Positions 41,001-55,200 of a DNA stretch of 64,000 nt are shown here, piece after piece. The notes under the pieces were generated by a model, which saw only the letters and a program-made list of their open reading frames with translations, had not been told where the DNA came from and searched no databases. The translations under genes and the position numbers were made by a program. The stretch comes from Elysia chlorotica (taxonomy: Eukaryota > Mollusca > Gastropoda > Plakobranchidae): contig RQTK01000168.1 in the NCBI GenBank assembly GCA_003991915.1, positions 535,786 through 599,785 of the forward strand, written 5' to 3'. Every line of letters starts with the position of its first letter. Position 1 is the stretch's first letter.

Positions 41001-43216
41001 TACCAAGACATACAGTTTCAGACAAACTAACACTGCAGTGGTGCTGCTATTCTTTTTTTTTTTATTTCTCCAGAGAAAGCATAGCTCTTTCCCAGCTTAA
41101 CATCTCCTTTGTTCTCAAGGGGGATCTAAATACGGCGACAGAACCTAAGAAGCGGGATGCTTAGAACCTGGTCGATGATATTATACCAAAACTGGCCCAA
41201 CCATTATGGAAAAACGATTCTTCACAGCAGTGATCAAACTCGCAACCTTTTGGTAAAGAGCCCTTGAGCCATCTCGTCTCCCTTAAGAGATAATGCTTTC
41301 TAGCTAGTCTTTGTTATGAGACCGCTTATGAAAAAAAACCTGGGCATAAAAGAACTCCAACTCGCACAGGGTGGTTTTAGTCGTAAAATATTTCCTCTTA
41401 CATAAACCATTGTCGCCCATCAGACAGGTTACATTTAAAGGTTCTAAGCTTTTAAAAATAAAAATTGACTATTTTACTGAATGCAGGGATTCCTTTTTTA
41501 CAAGCTAAGATAAAGAAGTTCGTCCGAAATATGGAACTCTTAAGCAATTATAGCTTCATGGCGAAATATTGATAAATTGCGTGTAAATTGGTTATTAAGA
41601 CCATTGATTTATATATGGATAAAAGTCAATTATAAATGAAACCTCCAAGAGATTTATATCATCGTAAGATGAATGGATGTATATCAATCATTGTCATTCT
41701 GGTTGATTGTTTAAAATGAAAATATTATAAAGCACTTCGGCCATCTACAATAGGACCTAACATAACTAGGCCAGTTCTTCGCTGTTGAAACGAAAATAAA
41801 TTGTCAATTGGGCCATAGGAATAATCAATTTTATACGTCTTTGAACTAGGTGAATTCAATAATTATTATTTTATGTAAGAGATTAAGAGTTTGTGTAAAA
41901 TTCTAGCAGTCACAGACAGTGCCGGGTTTAGGTTGCTGGGGGCCCTGGGTCCAGCTCAGGTGGGAGGGCCCCACACTCACTCCCTTATTGTTGTTCTAGG
42001 ATGCATAATTTTACAAAGCGTTCTTAAAGGGGTAAGGGAGGCCGGGGGGCTTTTTGGTAGGGGGCCCGGGGTCTGGGCCTGCTCTAAACTGAGTGTATGT
42101 TATAAACCGGGGTTTCCGGCTCACGCATCTAAAGATTGAGACCATAAGCCGGTATTATTGGTTCATGATTTGTTGTGCTGCAATTTGATTGATGTTCAAT
42201 TTCAAATTAATTATAAAAAAATAAGAAAAACTTTGCATCCAGCCATGAAATATGGAGATAATTGTAAATGAGTTATTCCGGTGAAACATTTTTTTTCACA
42301 TATTTTCTCTTTGTATCATAATTTTCTTCCGAAATGCGAGAGAGACGGAAGTCGTTTACAATGACTGCTAAAGTTAGTTTTCATGTAAAATGTTAATAAC
42401 TTAATTATTTCCGTCGAATGATATATTTTTTCTTCCAATACTCACGTTCGTTGAGGAACTGGAATTTGAAGCACACATGACTGGATCAGTAACTAAGAAG
42501 AAAAGAAAAAGAGAAAACTTGCGATTAATTCATATGGTACGACATGTACATGGCAAAATTTTAAAGCTCTCAGTGGAAAAAAAACAACACTTAATTGTAC
42601 CTTTGAGAGTCCTAAAATAAATGAATTGCGCATTTAAACAATGGAATTGCTAGGTGCCTTATGATCAATAATGGGTTTCAAATTTTTTTAAGACATGAGG
42701 AAGCGACTCGATACTATTTTATTTCCTCTTTATCAACGACAGTGTAGAACTTGAATGTGGAAACCAATTTAAAATCTGAAGTTTGCATGAGACTTGGGTC
42801 TCCTATGTGCTTTGGGGTCTCGGCAGATCAGTCTGTATAGCACGCAGCACGTAAACTGTCAGACTCAATTTTGTGACTCGTCCACGAGACACCAGATGCT
42901 GGAAATTCTTGGTGTATTTTTATACAAGTAAGAAGGGATTACAGAGGGAGTGATATACTTCAGTAGTTAGACTTCAAGGCTGAAGAGCGCGGTGTGTGAG
43001 GTTATATCCTCAGTTGAGGCTCTATCATTATTTGGTTGGAAGGAAACCCACCGACACTGTATAGTATTCTTCATGACATCTACTGAACGTCAAACTAACT
43101 ACAGCTAGCTCATCAATATTTCACTCTCAACCAGGCTATTTGATGATGAAAAACAACTGCATCCTCTTAACGTGATTGTCTCTTAAGTAATGATAATAAT
43201 CACAATAATAATAATG

Positions 43217-43271
<55 letters not shown>

Positions 43272-46200
43272 TTATAATAAATTGCATTTATATACCACCT
43301 TGCATGAACTATCATGCTCAATGCACTTAATAATTTCATTATCGCAATTGCAAAAGGAAAATAACCGTATAATGTTGACACATTCAGAGACCATAAGGAA
43401 TCGTTAGAGGTATTCACAGCATTCACCGGTTCAATTTCAATCATTAAAAAGGTAGAACTTTAACATGCGTTTGAAAATTTCCATGGAAGGTACCTCCCTT
43501 ATGTTTTTTGGAAAGGTTGTTCCGTACTTTGGGACCGAGATAGTACAAAGATCGCTGACCTGTTGGTTTATGTTCTATTTGGTACAACAAGGACGGTTTT
43601 ATCAGCTGAAGATCTCGACTGCCTTGTAGGTACATACATCTTCAGTCAGAAAGATACCTAGGTGTCATCTGATGGAGGCATTAATAGCAAATTATGTACT
43701 ACTTGTACAGTATCCTTTTTAAAAATAAACAGGCAGCCAGTGTAAATGGTGAAGAGAAGGGCTAACAGTGCTCACGTATTTTTCACTCTCATAATAAGCC
43801 TTGCTGCGCTATTTTGAACCATTTGCAAGCGATTAACAGTTTCGTTGGGAAGAGATGCCAGTAACACATTACAGTAATCGAGTTTGGACAATATCAAAGA
43901 TGTACCAAGGGTCACATTCTCATTGAAACAGGGTCGTATGCTTGCAAATTTCTTAATGTGAAAAATATAACTTTTTACAAAGATCAGTAACATATAATGA
44001 CATTGACACATTTTGATCAGAATAAACACCTAGATTTTTTACTCTCTTGTTGCTATTTATCATATAGCCATTGATGTTGATAGTTATTCGAGCCACACTC
44101 ACAACTTTATTTCCAATCAGTATAATTTTAGTTTGTCATCGTTGAGTTTTAGTCTATTGCTAGTCTTCCAAAGTTTTAAAATATTAACACAGTCAGATGT
44201 TTTAGTGACTAAAGACAGTAAATTTTCAATTTTGCATGCTTCATATAACTGAGTATCATCAGCATAGAGATGGAAATTTAGAGAGTGTTCTCCTATTATG
44301 TTGATTAGTGGCTGAATGTACGAGTAAAAAGTACTGACCCAAGGACAGAACCTTTCCAGAAGTTTTGATAAGAATTTTAGATTGGATACAGGTCTAAAGT
44401 TGTTAAGACTTTTTTCGTCAGGCCTACAATAAGGGTCTGGCACGTGCTAACTTATAATCGTCAGGAACAGTACCTGGGGCGTGTGAATGATTTATAACAG
44501 GAGTAATAGAAGTGGTAAGAAGTTCAGAGAATTCTAAAAGTACATAGGTAGTCACTGCGTCTAAATCACATGTTGTTGGTGTGCAGTTTTTCATGTTTTA
44601 GAACTACTTTTTGTCACATTGTCAAATGAGTGGAAAATCGTGCCTGTGAATGGTTCGTAGTAAACTGGTAACGACTGATGTGTGTTTAAATCATCCTGGA
44701 TCTTGTTGATTTTATCAGTGAAAAGAGCCGCAAAACGTCCGCACAGTTCTTGTTCTGTTGCAGAGGGTAGGGCGATGTTATTGTCCTTGTCAAGAAACTG
44801 AAGTATCCCTCGATCTTTTTTAGAAAGCTATTACTGAGATTCCATGAAAACAAATCAGGGTTTTTCGTGACAGGGGTTTAGTCTTTCGCGTATAGGAGTT
44901 TTTTTCCCTCATGAAATAGACCCAAATCTAATTTGATTTTTAGAGCCTAGAAAAGTCCTATATTTTCTAAACTCATAATTAGTCGGCACAGATCATTAAT
45001 TTACTGATTTTTTTTTCTTCGCCCTGATCGAGATAGAAAAAATCCATGGTAGCAGAGACCAGCCAGTGATAATCAATAGAATAAAAAAACGTGCGTGGAG
45101 CAATAATCACGCTGAAATCAAATAATGACTTCTCGTATTGATTTCATAGCCTGATTTATCCCGGAAATAAGGCCAAAGATTCCTGATAATTCATATCTTA
45201 GGTAAATCTTTGAAGCTGAAAAGCATAGCAGAATTTCTTGTATCTTAGTAACCTTGTGTATGTGTTCCAAGTATGTCGCACATGTCGATAGAATTCGAAC
45301 TGTACATTTTACTGGATGAAAAAGATTTGACAGGCACATAATTATCTTTAAAAAACTGTTCAGGAAATTACGACTTTGAAGATTGTCTCTAATCGTGCAC
45401 AATTAATGCAACAGCACAGTGGAGAGTTAATGGCTTTTGTGCATTCTCCTTCAAGCGTATGAAATACCGGATCAACTATTCTTTGATTTTTTTTTATTTA
45501 TTTATTTTGGGGGGGGGGGTTCTAGATATCGCTGCTCCAGAAACTTCTATTTTTACAATTAACATGAAATCTTACAAAACTCAAACTTAAACTAAACTGT
45601 CACATTTCAGGTCATTGTTTGAAATTACAGCAAATTTTGAAAAAAAAATGTTGGCTATCTGAATAATAAAATAGATATACAATTTTGATTGCAGCTTAGT
45701 CATAAGATTGGAAAGGCTTAGTGTTTAGAAAAGCGAAGCAATGGAAGGAATCGTTTAACACCAAAGAAAGATAGTCATTTACAACTAGCAGCTACCCGTT
45801 AGCATTATAGGGACGGCAGTGCAGATATTGTTTTCCCGTCTCCAGGATTAAGTTTGAATCACAGTCAGGTATGGGAACAAAAGCAACTGAATCTATTAAG
45901 CTTCACAACATTTCTTAAACAAAGATTTATTGTAACATCGATTTTTACTAGAATATTTAAAAGACGTCCATGGTTACGCCATGGATTACAACTTTGGTTA
46001 TACGACGCTGTTGCAAAGCAGTTTTTTTTTTTGTCCTCCTATAAGTTTTTATTATAACTGTGGACGGGTTTAATTTTTATTCTAGCAATGGAGAACAGCT
46101 TCGCTGGCTTTTGTTTTCTCAACGCATGAAATTGAGCCTGTCGTTCTAAAAAAAACTGTCAGCTGAACTTTGGCAATATTCTTCATGAAACCACACCCCC

Positions 46201-49200
46201 TCTTGACCTAGAAGAGAATGCCACACACAGAATGAAAGCTTGTTTCCATCCAGCCATCAAATACCACGCTTTGTAGCGCAGGCAATCATACTCCTCCACA
46301 CTTCCCGATCTCCGGCTGCTTTCAAAACCTCCATCACGTTAAGCCATTTTGTTAGTCTATACTTCATTTTTTCTTTGTTTTCACCTGTGTGCTTTCCTTC
46401 AATCATTCCAATTGACATTATATATCCCAGCATTTCTTTTTTCACCTAATGCCCAAAAAGATTGCTTGGGGTCTAAGTTACGCATGGCACTTCAAGTAGA
46501 TCTTAATGTAGCCTATTGAATTTATTAGTCGGCGGCTCTCAGACGAAGACCTCGATGCATTCGATAGAGGTTCAAATCAATATTAAGAAGTTGTTTTTAG
46601 CAGCACACCAACATTTCAAACTCATGAGTCATAGAAGCGATCCTAGTTTGCTCCGTTTTTACAATGCAATTTGAAGGAATAGTCATCATTCGTTTTCTTT
46701 CATTACAAACGGCATAATGATATTTATATGTACTTTCCAGATTCAAATGATAACATAGATCATAGATCTATTCGAAAGATGCATATTTTTAATTCCATGA
46801 ATAGGAGTGGATCCAAGTTGTACCAATTCAGCGTACGATATTTGAAACCTCAAATAACATTATACAGCTGTTTCCTCATTTATTAAACGGGGTTTTGCCA
46901 AATCAGGCGATCCAATTATTAGTACCCCCCCCCCCCCCCACACACCCACATCTTTTTGGAGACAAATAGCATTAAGAATACGATTTGCAAGATCTGAAAT
47001 AACATAAAACATGGTTGGTGTTAAATTTTAAATGCTTTAGGGGGTAGGAACTAAAACAAAATCTTGACCCACCAATCATAAATGTATTTAAAAAATCATT
47101 CATGTGATATGTTCTCTCGGAAAGATTACCATGTATGCACCTGCAAAAAAAACGGAGCTGAGTAAATACTGGCAATGTAAATGTACAACCTTTGTCTTGT
47201 TTATCATTGGATTATTTTAGTACTATGGTTCTAAAGCAATGAACATAAAAAGTCGAATAAGAGGGGTTTGGGAGGAAGGGTGGAGTGGTATATGATATCA
47301 CGTATATATACTGGTACAGCGATACTGGTACATCGATCATCCTATATTATGTTTGAAAACTTTGGTTGAATAGAGTTAAAAGATGCATTGCTCTTTTATC
47401 CATCGTTGTTGATTTTATTAAAAGCAACACAAAAAATAAGTTAATACAAAATTTGAGAATCCCTGCCTCTGCGTTTCTTTTGTATCATAATAAGTATAAT
47501 TATAGTTAAGTGAAATTGAGAAATCTCTCGCCCTCCCCACTCCTCTTTTTACTGCAAGTCCAACTCCCTGAAATTGCTATCTTAAAGGAGTCGTCACAGG
47601 TGCGTTTCCGATGATAAGGTCATCATTATGATGCTGGATGCAAGTTTCTCTCTTCATTCTTTTTGTAGTTTTGCTCCTTTCGAACGGCACCCTTTAATGG
47701 AAAGTATACAAAATACTGTTCTATTTGATTCAAAAAGATTATATGACCCGATGGATCCATATGATTTACAAACGGGATAACGATTTGATTCCATGTCTTT
47801 ATTATAATTAAGCGTCTGAAAACTGGCAGCATGATGCGTAATATAACCAATGGTTCAGTTTAAATTTAATAAAATAATCACCTAATGCCATATGTTAACA
47901 CTCGTACGAGTAAAATAAAACTGATTTTATGCCCCTATCTTTTCTTTAGAGAAATCCCCAATCATCTAATGTGCAAGATCCAATGTACTGACATGACCAT
48001 ATAAAAGGCAGAGGCAATAAATAAGAAACCAAATCAATAGAACCTGTACTCTCTCTCACTCTCTCTCCCCTATCTCTCTATCTCTCTATTTTTTCTCTTT
48101 CTCTCACACACACTCTCTCTATCCCTTGTGTATACCTTTCCTCATCTCCTATGTTTACCTGTCTTTCTGTCTGTCCCTCTCGTTATCATTATCTCACTCT
48201 TTCAATTTCTTCCACTCTCTTCATCGTTACTCATCCTTCCGAGACTAGGGGTTTCTCTTCTTTTTTCCAACCCTTTCTCTCCAACCTCATTTCTCTCTCC
48301 CTTCTCACCCCCTCTTCCCATCTCCAGATAAATAAAATCTCCGCAGGGTAGGATCAGATAGGATGCAATCAAAGCAACACCATCAATATTTTACTCCAAC
48401 GCGCCCCTCTCACGACAAGACCACACTGCAATCTTCTTCTCTTGAGGGAATCGCTCTGGATGAAGCAGGAGTGCTCTCGCTTTTTCAGCTTTTGTTTTTT
48501 TAATTGTGTTGTAATTGGTTAAGCCCCCTGTTCCCAGATAAATAATTGAGCATGAGGAATCTTGATCTGGGATCTGGGATGCATGAAAAAAAGAGGGAAA
48601 TCACAACACCGCAATTTCACAAGACTATCAGAAGATTTACTACTTCAGTGAAGTTCTGTTGAGCGTGTTCTGCAACGGCAAAAGATTATACATTGTAATC
48701 GGTATTACACCGTTCTACTGTACAAACTTCATTATGCGATTGGCAGAGATCGTGCTGATATAATACTGAGATTATTTCACTTTTTTTTCTTTACTAGACT
48801 ACAAACTTCATTTTGAATAGCATCTTTCCTTTTTACACCTAATTATTGTCATTTATCACTTTTATGTTTATTTCTGTTTGGTTAAGAAATAGGAGTTTTA
48901 AATTTAAAGCAATGTACATGCATACTTTATGAAACATGTATAATTGCACTCATTATTAAGACTGATTGATACATAAAAGCTTTAAAATACCAGTACAAAC
49001 GTTCGCAGAAAAAACAGGACATATAAATATGTAAAAACTCAGGTACATACAGATAGTAATAGAATCATGATATGGGACTCCGGAAAACATTAAGATTGAA
49101 ATATTGATGAGCACTACTTTTATTCCATATTCATTCATTACACTTGAAAAAGAAAGCAAACATTTATATTATTTCTGACAACGCAGAACCTCACATACCA

Positions 49201-52200
49201 CAAATATTGAATCTTGGCCGTATACTAGGGGTTTTAAGTTTGAAGCTTCTCACTTGAAAATAGCCCGAAAACATTGTAGGTATCGAGAGTTGTTATTGTA
49301 ATAGACAAAAATGTTCACCGACGCGCCCATGAAAGAAAAAACAAGTTGCTGAGAGAACTTGCGACTGAAAACAAATTGATGTACCTTGAAATTCTTCTAC
49401 TATCATTGATAACATCAAATTCGGATTCCAACCTCCTAGCTAGAGTAAGACATGAAAGGGATCTGGCAAACAACAAAAATCAGTGCCACTAAAACTACAG
49501 TGCCTAGATTCTTGACTTCCCAAGAAGAGAACATCTGCTTTTTCGCTCCTTCATCTTTAACTGCTGTTATTTCCGTTCCTGGATCACAGTCATGTTTATT
49601 CTCATCTGATGGTAAATGGTTGAAATCTGTAGCTGACATAAATAACTGAAACTTGGCAGAAGCGCGCAGCTTGGTGACCATGACAACTAAACATAAAATT
49701 ACAACGATAAAACACGTTTACGGCATTATAATGAGGTTTAGGATGTCGTTGTTAGCGTCCACCAACCCGCCATCGTCAATTCTTGTGTTCAAAACCTTAG
49801 AGGTGTTTATCAACGGGTCAAACTTTGTAACATATCAGTTCTTTATGAACTTGGGAAACGAGAGAAAGAAAAGACACCCGAAGAAGAAGAAGAAGAAGAA
49901 GAAGAAGAAGAGACATAAACAGAAGAGGGAAAGAAGGAGAAGAAGAAGAAGAAGAAGAAGAAGAAGAAGAAGAAGAAGAAGAAGAAGAAGAAGAAGAAGA
50001 AGAAGAAGAAGAAGAAGAAGAAGAAGAAGAAGAAGAAGAAGAAGAAGAAGAAGAAGAAGAAGAAGAGGAAAAAGAAGAAGAAGAAGAAGAAGAAGAAGAA
50101 GAAGAAGAAGAAGAAGAAGAAGAAGAAGAAGAAGAAGAAGAAGAAGAAGAAGAAGAAGAAGAAGAAGAAGAAAAAGAAGAAGGCAAGACGTAAACATGTC
50201 CATGCCTTTGAATGGTAGCGCCACACAGGCCTATCTCACGACAGAGATGCAGACGGTGACGAGGGCCGAGGTGTCGTAGAGCATATAGGCGTACCAGTAG
50301 AAGGGCACCCACAGAATAGTGATGTCCACCAGCCAGCTGTACTTGTGCCAAGTGAATCACGCCCATGAAAGCTACTTGCGGGGAGATGATCACTAGGAAG
50401 GCGAGACCGGACATCGGCAGAGCTAGCAAAGATGTGATTACGTTATATTTGGAGCCAGTCTTTTTAATGAGAAAAATAATATTGATGATATTGGCGGTTT
50501 CAAAGAGTGGCAGTATCAGTATCAGTAAGGAAGCCGGGGCGTAGAAGTCCATAAATGTCAAATAAACGTCTCGGAAAGGCAAAATTCCAATCGAGAAGTC
50601 CGTGGAATTTATTGCGACTTTTTATATCCAATCTTTTCGACATAATCTATAATTCTAATGGAGATATGACAAGGGACTCTCCTTTTATTTGATAAACCAC
50701 AATCTTCGTTTCTAGTTGTTGAAATGAATAGATCAGAACGTTATTCGATGACAGAGTACTATTTTTGTGGCCCGCACAAAAGAGAATTCATTATACTTAT
50801 ATTTTCCATTTTCTTGCAGATGCTTTTTTCATCTGTATCCTTTCAAAAGAACCACAACGCTTGTATAGAAAATACACTGTCAGAAATCTTCCACACAAAA
50901 AAAGATCAAGGGGACTCTCATTTTGATCATCCCCATGTTGACATTATAAAATTATTTAAATCAAGTTATATCATAAGGCTCAGATCTTATTAGCGGAGAA
51001 ATGTTGTAATTACAACATAACCATAATCGCGGGAAAGACTGCCAGATATTTCCTCCGTCTTCAGTTTGAAATTGGTACCTTTTGCATCGACTTGGGAAAT
51101 GTCAAAATTGGGATAATTATAATTATGTATTTTTAAACCATAAAATCACGTTGTCGACTAGGTTTCAAGGCTTGGGGATCTAAGATGAACTTTAAGCTCT
51201 GCATTACGCCAAACAACCTTATGAGTGGTGACACATTTACTGGACCATTTTGATTTTCTTTCGTATTTGCTGTAGATTATTATCTGCACCAGACTGCACC
51301 AGTAGGGTAATTTACAAAGCTCTCATGTAGCCTTTTCTTTAAAACAAAAAAAGCCTTGAAGAAATCCACTGTTGATAGAGCCACCGCACACTTTTATTGT
51401 GCTGGTTGGCATGCCAAATAAGTACATTAGTGATAGGTCGATAAGAAGAATGGATGCAATGTTAGATTCAAAGAGAGAAGTGGGCGATGCTTTGCTTTTC
51501 TTTTTTTAAGACCTGTGTGCAATAACTTTTCTAGGGCTGTGGTATTTTGTTTCCATGAACCCATTGAGAATTAACTGGGTCTTTTTTAGCGTAAGAACAT
51601 TTTTCAACACAATTTCACAATCACGATATTTTTTTAAACAAATAAAATGTAAAGATAGAGTTATATTTTGAGAATTAGAAATACCAAAGAAATAGCTATA
51701 TTCATAAATATATCTCAAATGTGTTCTGTTACATTTGAAGATTATAACTATATTATAAGAAAGAACATTGAGCTTGAACATTGAGGGGTGGGCGTTGACA
51801 AGGGCGCCAGAAAGCTCAATGGGCCAGCGCTCTGAACTAGCAAACATGCTGACATGATGACATCCAACCAATCTTCTTTATGAAATGAATCTATTGTGAA
51901 ACGAAGATTTTTAAAGGAAAGGAAAACAATTTGAGTGGACGAGTGGTTTTAGGGTAGAACGCGCGACTTTTAACAGAAAAGTTGCACATTCGATGCACGC
52001 TCATGTCCCAATGGTTTGAATCAGCATCATTATAATTTTCATGGGTTTCCATCGCCGTAAATGATCTTTCTTGACAATCTATGAGGCGTTAAACTAGGAG
52101 AGAGATTCGTTAATGTAGATCAAAGATTAGAGCAACTCTTTAACAATAATGATAAAACTTAACTTACTCCCTCCAACCTTAATTTATTGATTTAAAGTCA

Positions 52201-55200
52201 AAGGATTTTTGGAGCGAGTACACACACACACGTTTCACCTGTGAATGCATTGTTTGAAAAGCACAAATAACATTTAGAGAGCTATTGCACTTTTTCATCT
52301 TTATATATAAATCTTTACCGCCATCAGCTAGCAAAAATATAACTAGAAGTCCCTGACTAACCCTTCTTATCAATTCCAAATCAATGACTTAAATCAAATC
52401 CGAAATCCAACTTGTCCTGAAAGCTTTTGAAGTTTGAAAGGCGTTAGGACTTTGCAGTGCCGAATTGGTTCGCGTAAAATGTTAAATGTTATGATTTTTA
52501 CATAATACAAAGAGCCAGGCTCCGGATGAGATTCGAATATCGGACCTACTGCTGGCCAATCCAGAGCATCTACCAACTGAGCTATCTGCCGATACTGGTT
52601 CGCGTGACCAAGTGCCCACTGTTGACTGAATCACCTCTCCATCGCAGGTGAAGGTCACGGACAAAACGACTGATCAATACTCCTTGATTGTTTTATCTGA
52701 TCCGGAAAGGTCGCATTAAGCAGAAGGCACCCCGGCCCCTGGTAGATCAGCTAGCCCATCGCTAGACAGAGGTCAATTATCGGCCACACCAAGTTTGCTG
52801 AACTCGGGAAAATGATGTGGTTTCGAATTTCATAGGCAATAAAACCCTATTGGTACCACATACTGCGCCTGGCATCAGAGCTGTAAAACGCTTCGTTAGA
52901 AGAAGGGCGGTAAAAAGGGAGGGGCATGGGCAGATAGGATTGAGGAAGGGGGAGGGGGCGCGAGTATAAGGTGAGCTAAGTTAAGTGCCTTAAGTGCCCG
53001 AGTATTCCGCGTTGTTGCATCGCCGGGCTTGTCTATTTCTGCTCTAGATCGTACAGTAAATACCAATTACAGAAGGAAGCTGGTGTGATGACCTCACCCA
53101 TGTAGCATCATAGTTATGAGAGGTATTCCCTAGTTTTCAAGAACCTGCATTTGAAATTGTATACAGAAAAACTCCGTTTAATATGAACACAGAAAAGGCT
53201 TTAAATAAAAATTAAAGTCATTGGAATGAGTCTGTATGGTACATTTGCAAATGCTTTTATTTTATAATGAGGAAAATTAATATTCATTTTTAAACAGCTT
53301 TTAAATGACCCTGGCGTAACTAGTTAAGTGTATTGAACCATGCTCCATCGATGCCAACTTTCAAACGATGTGGCCAGTTCGTGCCCTCATTGTCACCGTC
53401 ATGTCTCATTAGTTAACGAGGTTCTCATTTTAAATTGTGCCATGACCGTAAAGAAATCACGGACGGTCGATTTAATAGAGTCTCTGAGCATCTAATTGAA
53501 ACCTGGGGCTATCCATGATTTGCGGAATATGCCCTCTTCACTTGAACGGAAGCGTAATAAAACATAATAGAAGAGACAAAGGAAAAAACAACACCACAGT
53601 CAATGGCTTCAAGCCGGTACATAGTCTGTTTTTCCGGAAATCGAATCGATACACCCATTCATGCGCAAGCACCTAAAAGGTGGTAAAAAGGCGCGACTGA
53701 GAAATTATCAAAAGTGTCCTTCCGCCAGTATAAAAGCTCACAGTTTTTTCTTTGAGAAGGCCAAAGAGGTCCGAAGATTGTGATATTTGTAACAAAATTT
53801 TATTTTAATTTAAGTTTCAATACCTAAACTCTTTAATTTAACATTGCCAATTTTCAAGAAAACAATAACGTTTTCTATAAATTATATATCTCTAGAGAAA
53901 AAACAAACAAACAAGAACAACAGGGGATTAATTCTGCAATACGCACATTTAGAATAACAACAGGAGAAACATCACACCATCACCACCAGATTGTACTCAT
54001 AATTTGGACCAAATCAATCTCAGGATCAATGACGTGCCTTCTCGCTCAATACCTTTGGCTCAGCCCACGGGAAACACAGGAAGCTGCTTGGCTTGATGAA
54101 GTGGGGTGTTTATACAAATATTGATAACTGCGCATGTGTAGATTGTTTTAACGCAATGGGTTTGGCTTGGCTATAAATAAACACTGACTCATTGTCTGGT
54201 AATGCGCCTTGACTTGGTGGTATTGTGGCAACGAGTGTTTTTCTAAAGCTTACTGGCATTGCATGCATCAGTTGGCACCTACTACATACTATATAGATGG
54301 TTGCTGATTTTGCAGAGGGTTTGGCCTTTGAGAACGTTATAGATTTTGAAATAGTCGTGCAAAGAACGGCTTAATCATGAATTAATTATTTAAAAACTAT
54401 AATGCTCGAATTATGTACACCTCACAATACCTATTGTGGACACTCCCCCTATGAGGTGGTTCGATAAAACTCCCGATTCTTGTAAGTCTGCGATTTCACG
54501 CGTTTTGATAATATTCCAAAAGGGTTTTCCAGTAGGCAAAGTTTCCTATTCAGGCTACACGATATGATCATTAAGCCGTATTACTATTTGTGTAGCACAT
54601 AGGCATGTTCATCTTGCGTTGAAGTTACGTGGCGCCGTCAATTTATATTTATATTCGTCGATATAAATCCTCAATGCCTAAGGATAACGGGGAGTTTCTC
54701 AAAACTAATGCTGCTAACAGAGCGGTTCTGTCAATCTTTCATATATGTACCTCACAATCTTATCCCGGTAGTTGATCTATGAGGCATAATTTCAAGTTGA
54801 CGAAAGGAAATACCGGGTCTTATTTATTGCACCTATCTTTGATCTCCAAATTCTGTACATTCTTTGAAGGATAAAAAGCGAGCCTTCAATCTTTACAATG
54901 GTCTCTATCTTGCACTCATAGAAGCATAATATGCACTCTTGTACACTGACCAATAGATAATTTCAATAACCATGTCATACTATTTGTGCCCTAACATCAT
55001 TCTACACATACAAGGTAAGAAACTTTAAACAGATATGTTTTCTTGTACTATCAAAATCACCGGTTGTCAGAGAGCAAAAGTCTGAGAATGAACTGTACTA
55101 AAAAAAAACTACTAAAATGACTTGTTTCTATAATGCTGCCATTACACATTATGGTCAAAGAATTTACCTTCTTTAAGGGGATCTTGGACAAAGACATGGT

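Larger units (their letters stand above)
39191..42445. other. intron 2 remainder of the membrane protein gene
   Basis: AT-rich with SINE pieces, an AAC microsatellite and a GC-rich repeat-like patch at about 41,920-42,130 (AGTGCCGGGTTTAGG, GGGGGCCCTGGG), which looks like a dispersed repeat. The 132-codon ORF at 40,766 has no protein-like features. Confidence 0.5.

Noticed and set aside
40766..41164. 132-codon plus-strand ORF
   Set aside because: No recognisable domain, no splice context, composition like the surrounding AT-rich DNA.
41920..42130. GC-rich 82-codon plus-strand ORF
   Set aside because: Looks like a dispersed GC-rich repeat (AGTGCCGGGTTTAGG...GGGCCCTGGG), not an exon.
49653..50279. 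208-codon plus-strand ORF with a long poly-Arg/Lys run, and its poly-Ser, poly-Leu and poly-Phe counterparts
   Set aside because: Entirely produced by the (GAA)n microsatellite; the real signal is the GPCR pseudogene on the minus strand.
51930..52010. Possible tRNA gene on the plus strand
   Set aside because: Box spacing fits, but stems do not pair properly.
52515..52605. Possible tRNA gene
   Set aside because: A and B boxes are good, but the anticodon and acceptor stems are mismatched; better explained as a tRNA-derived SINE.
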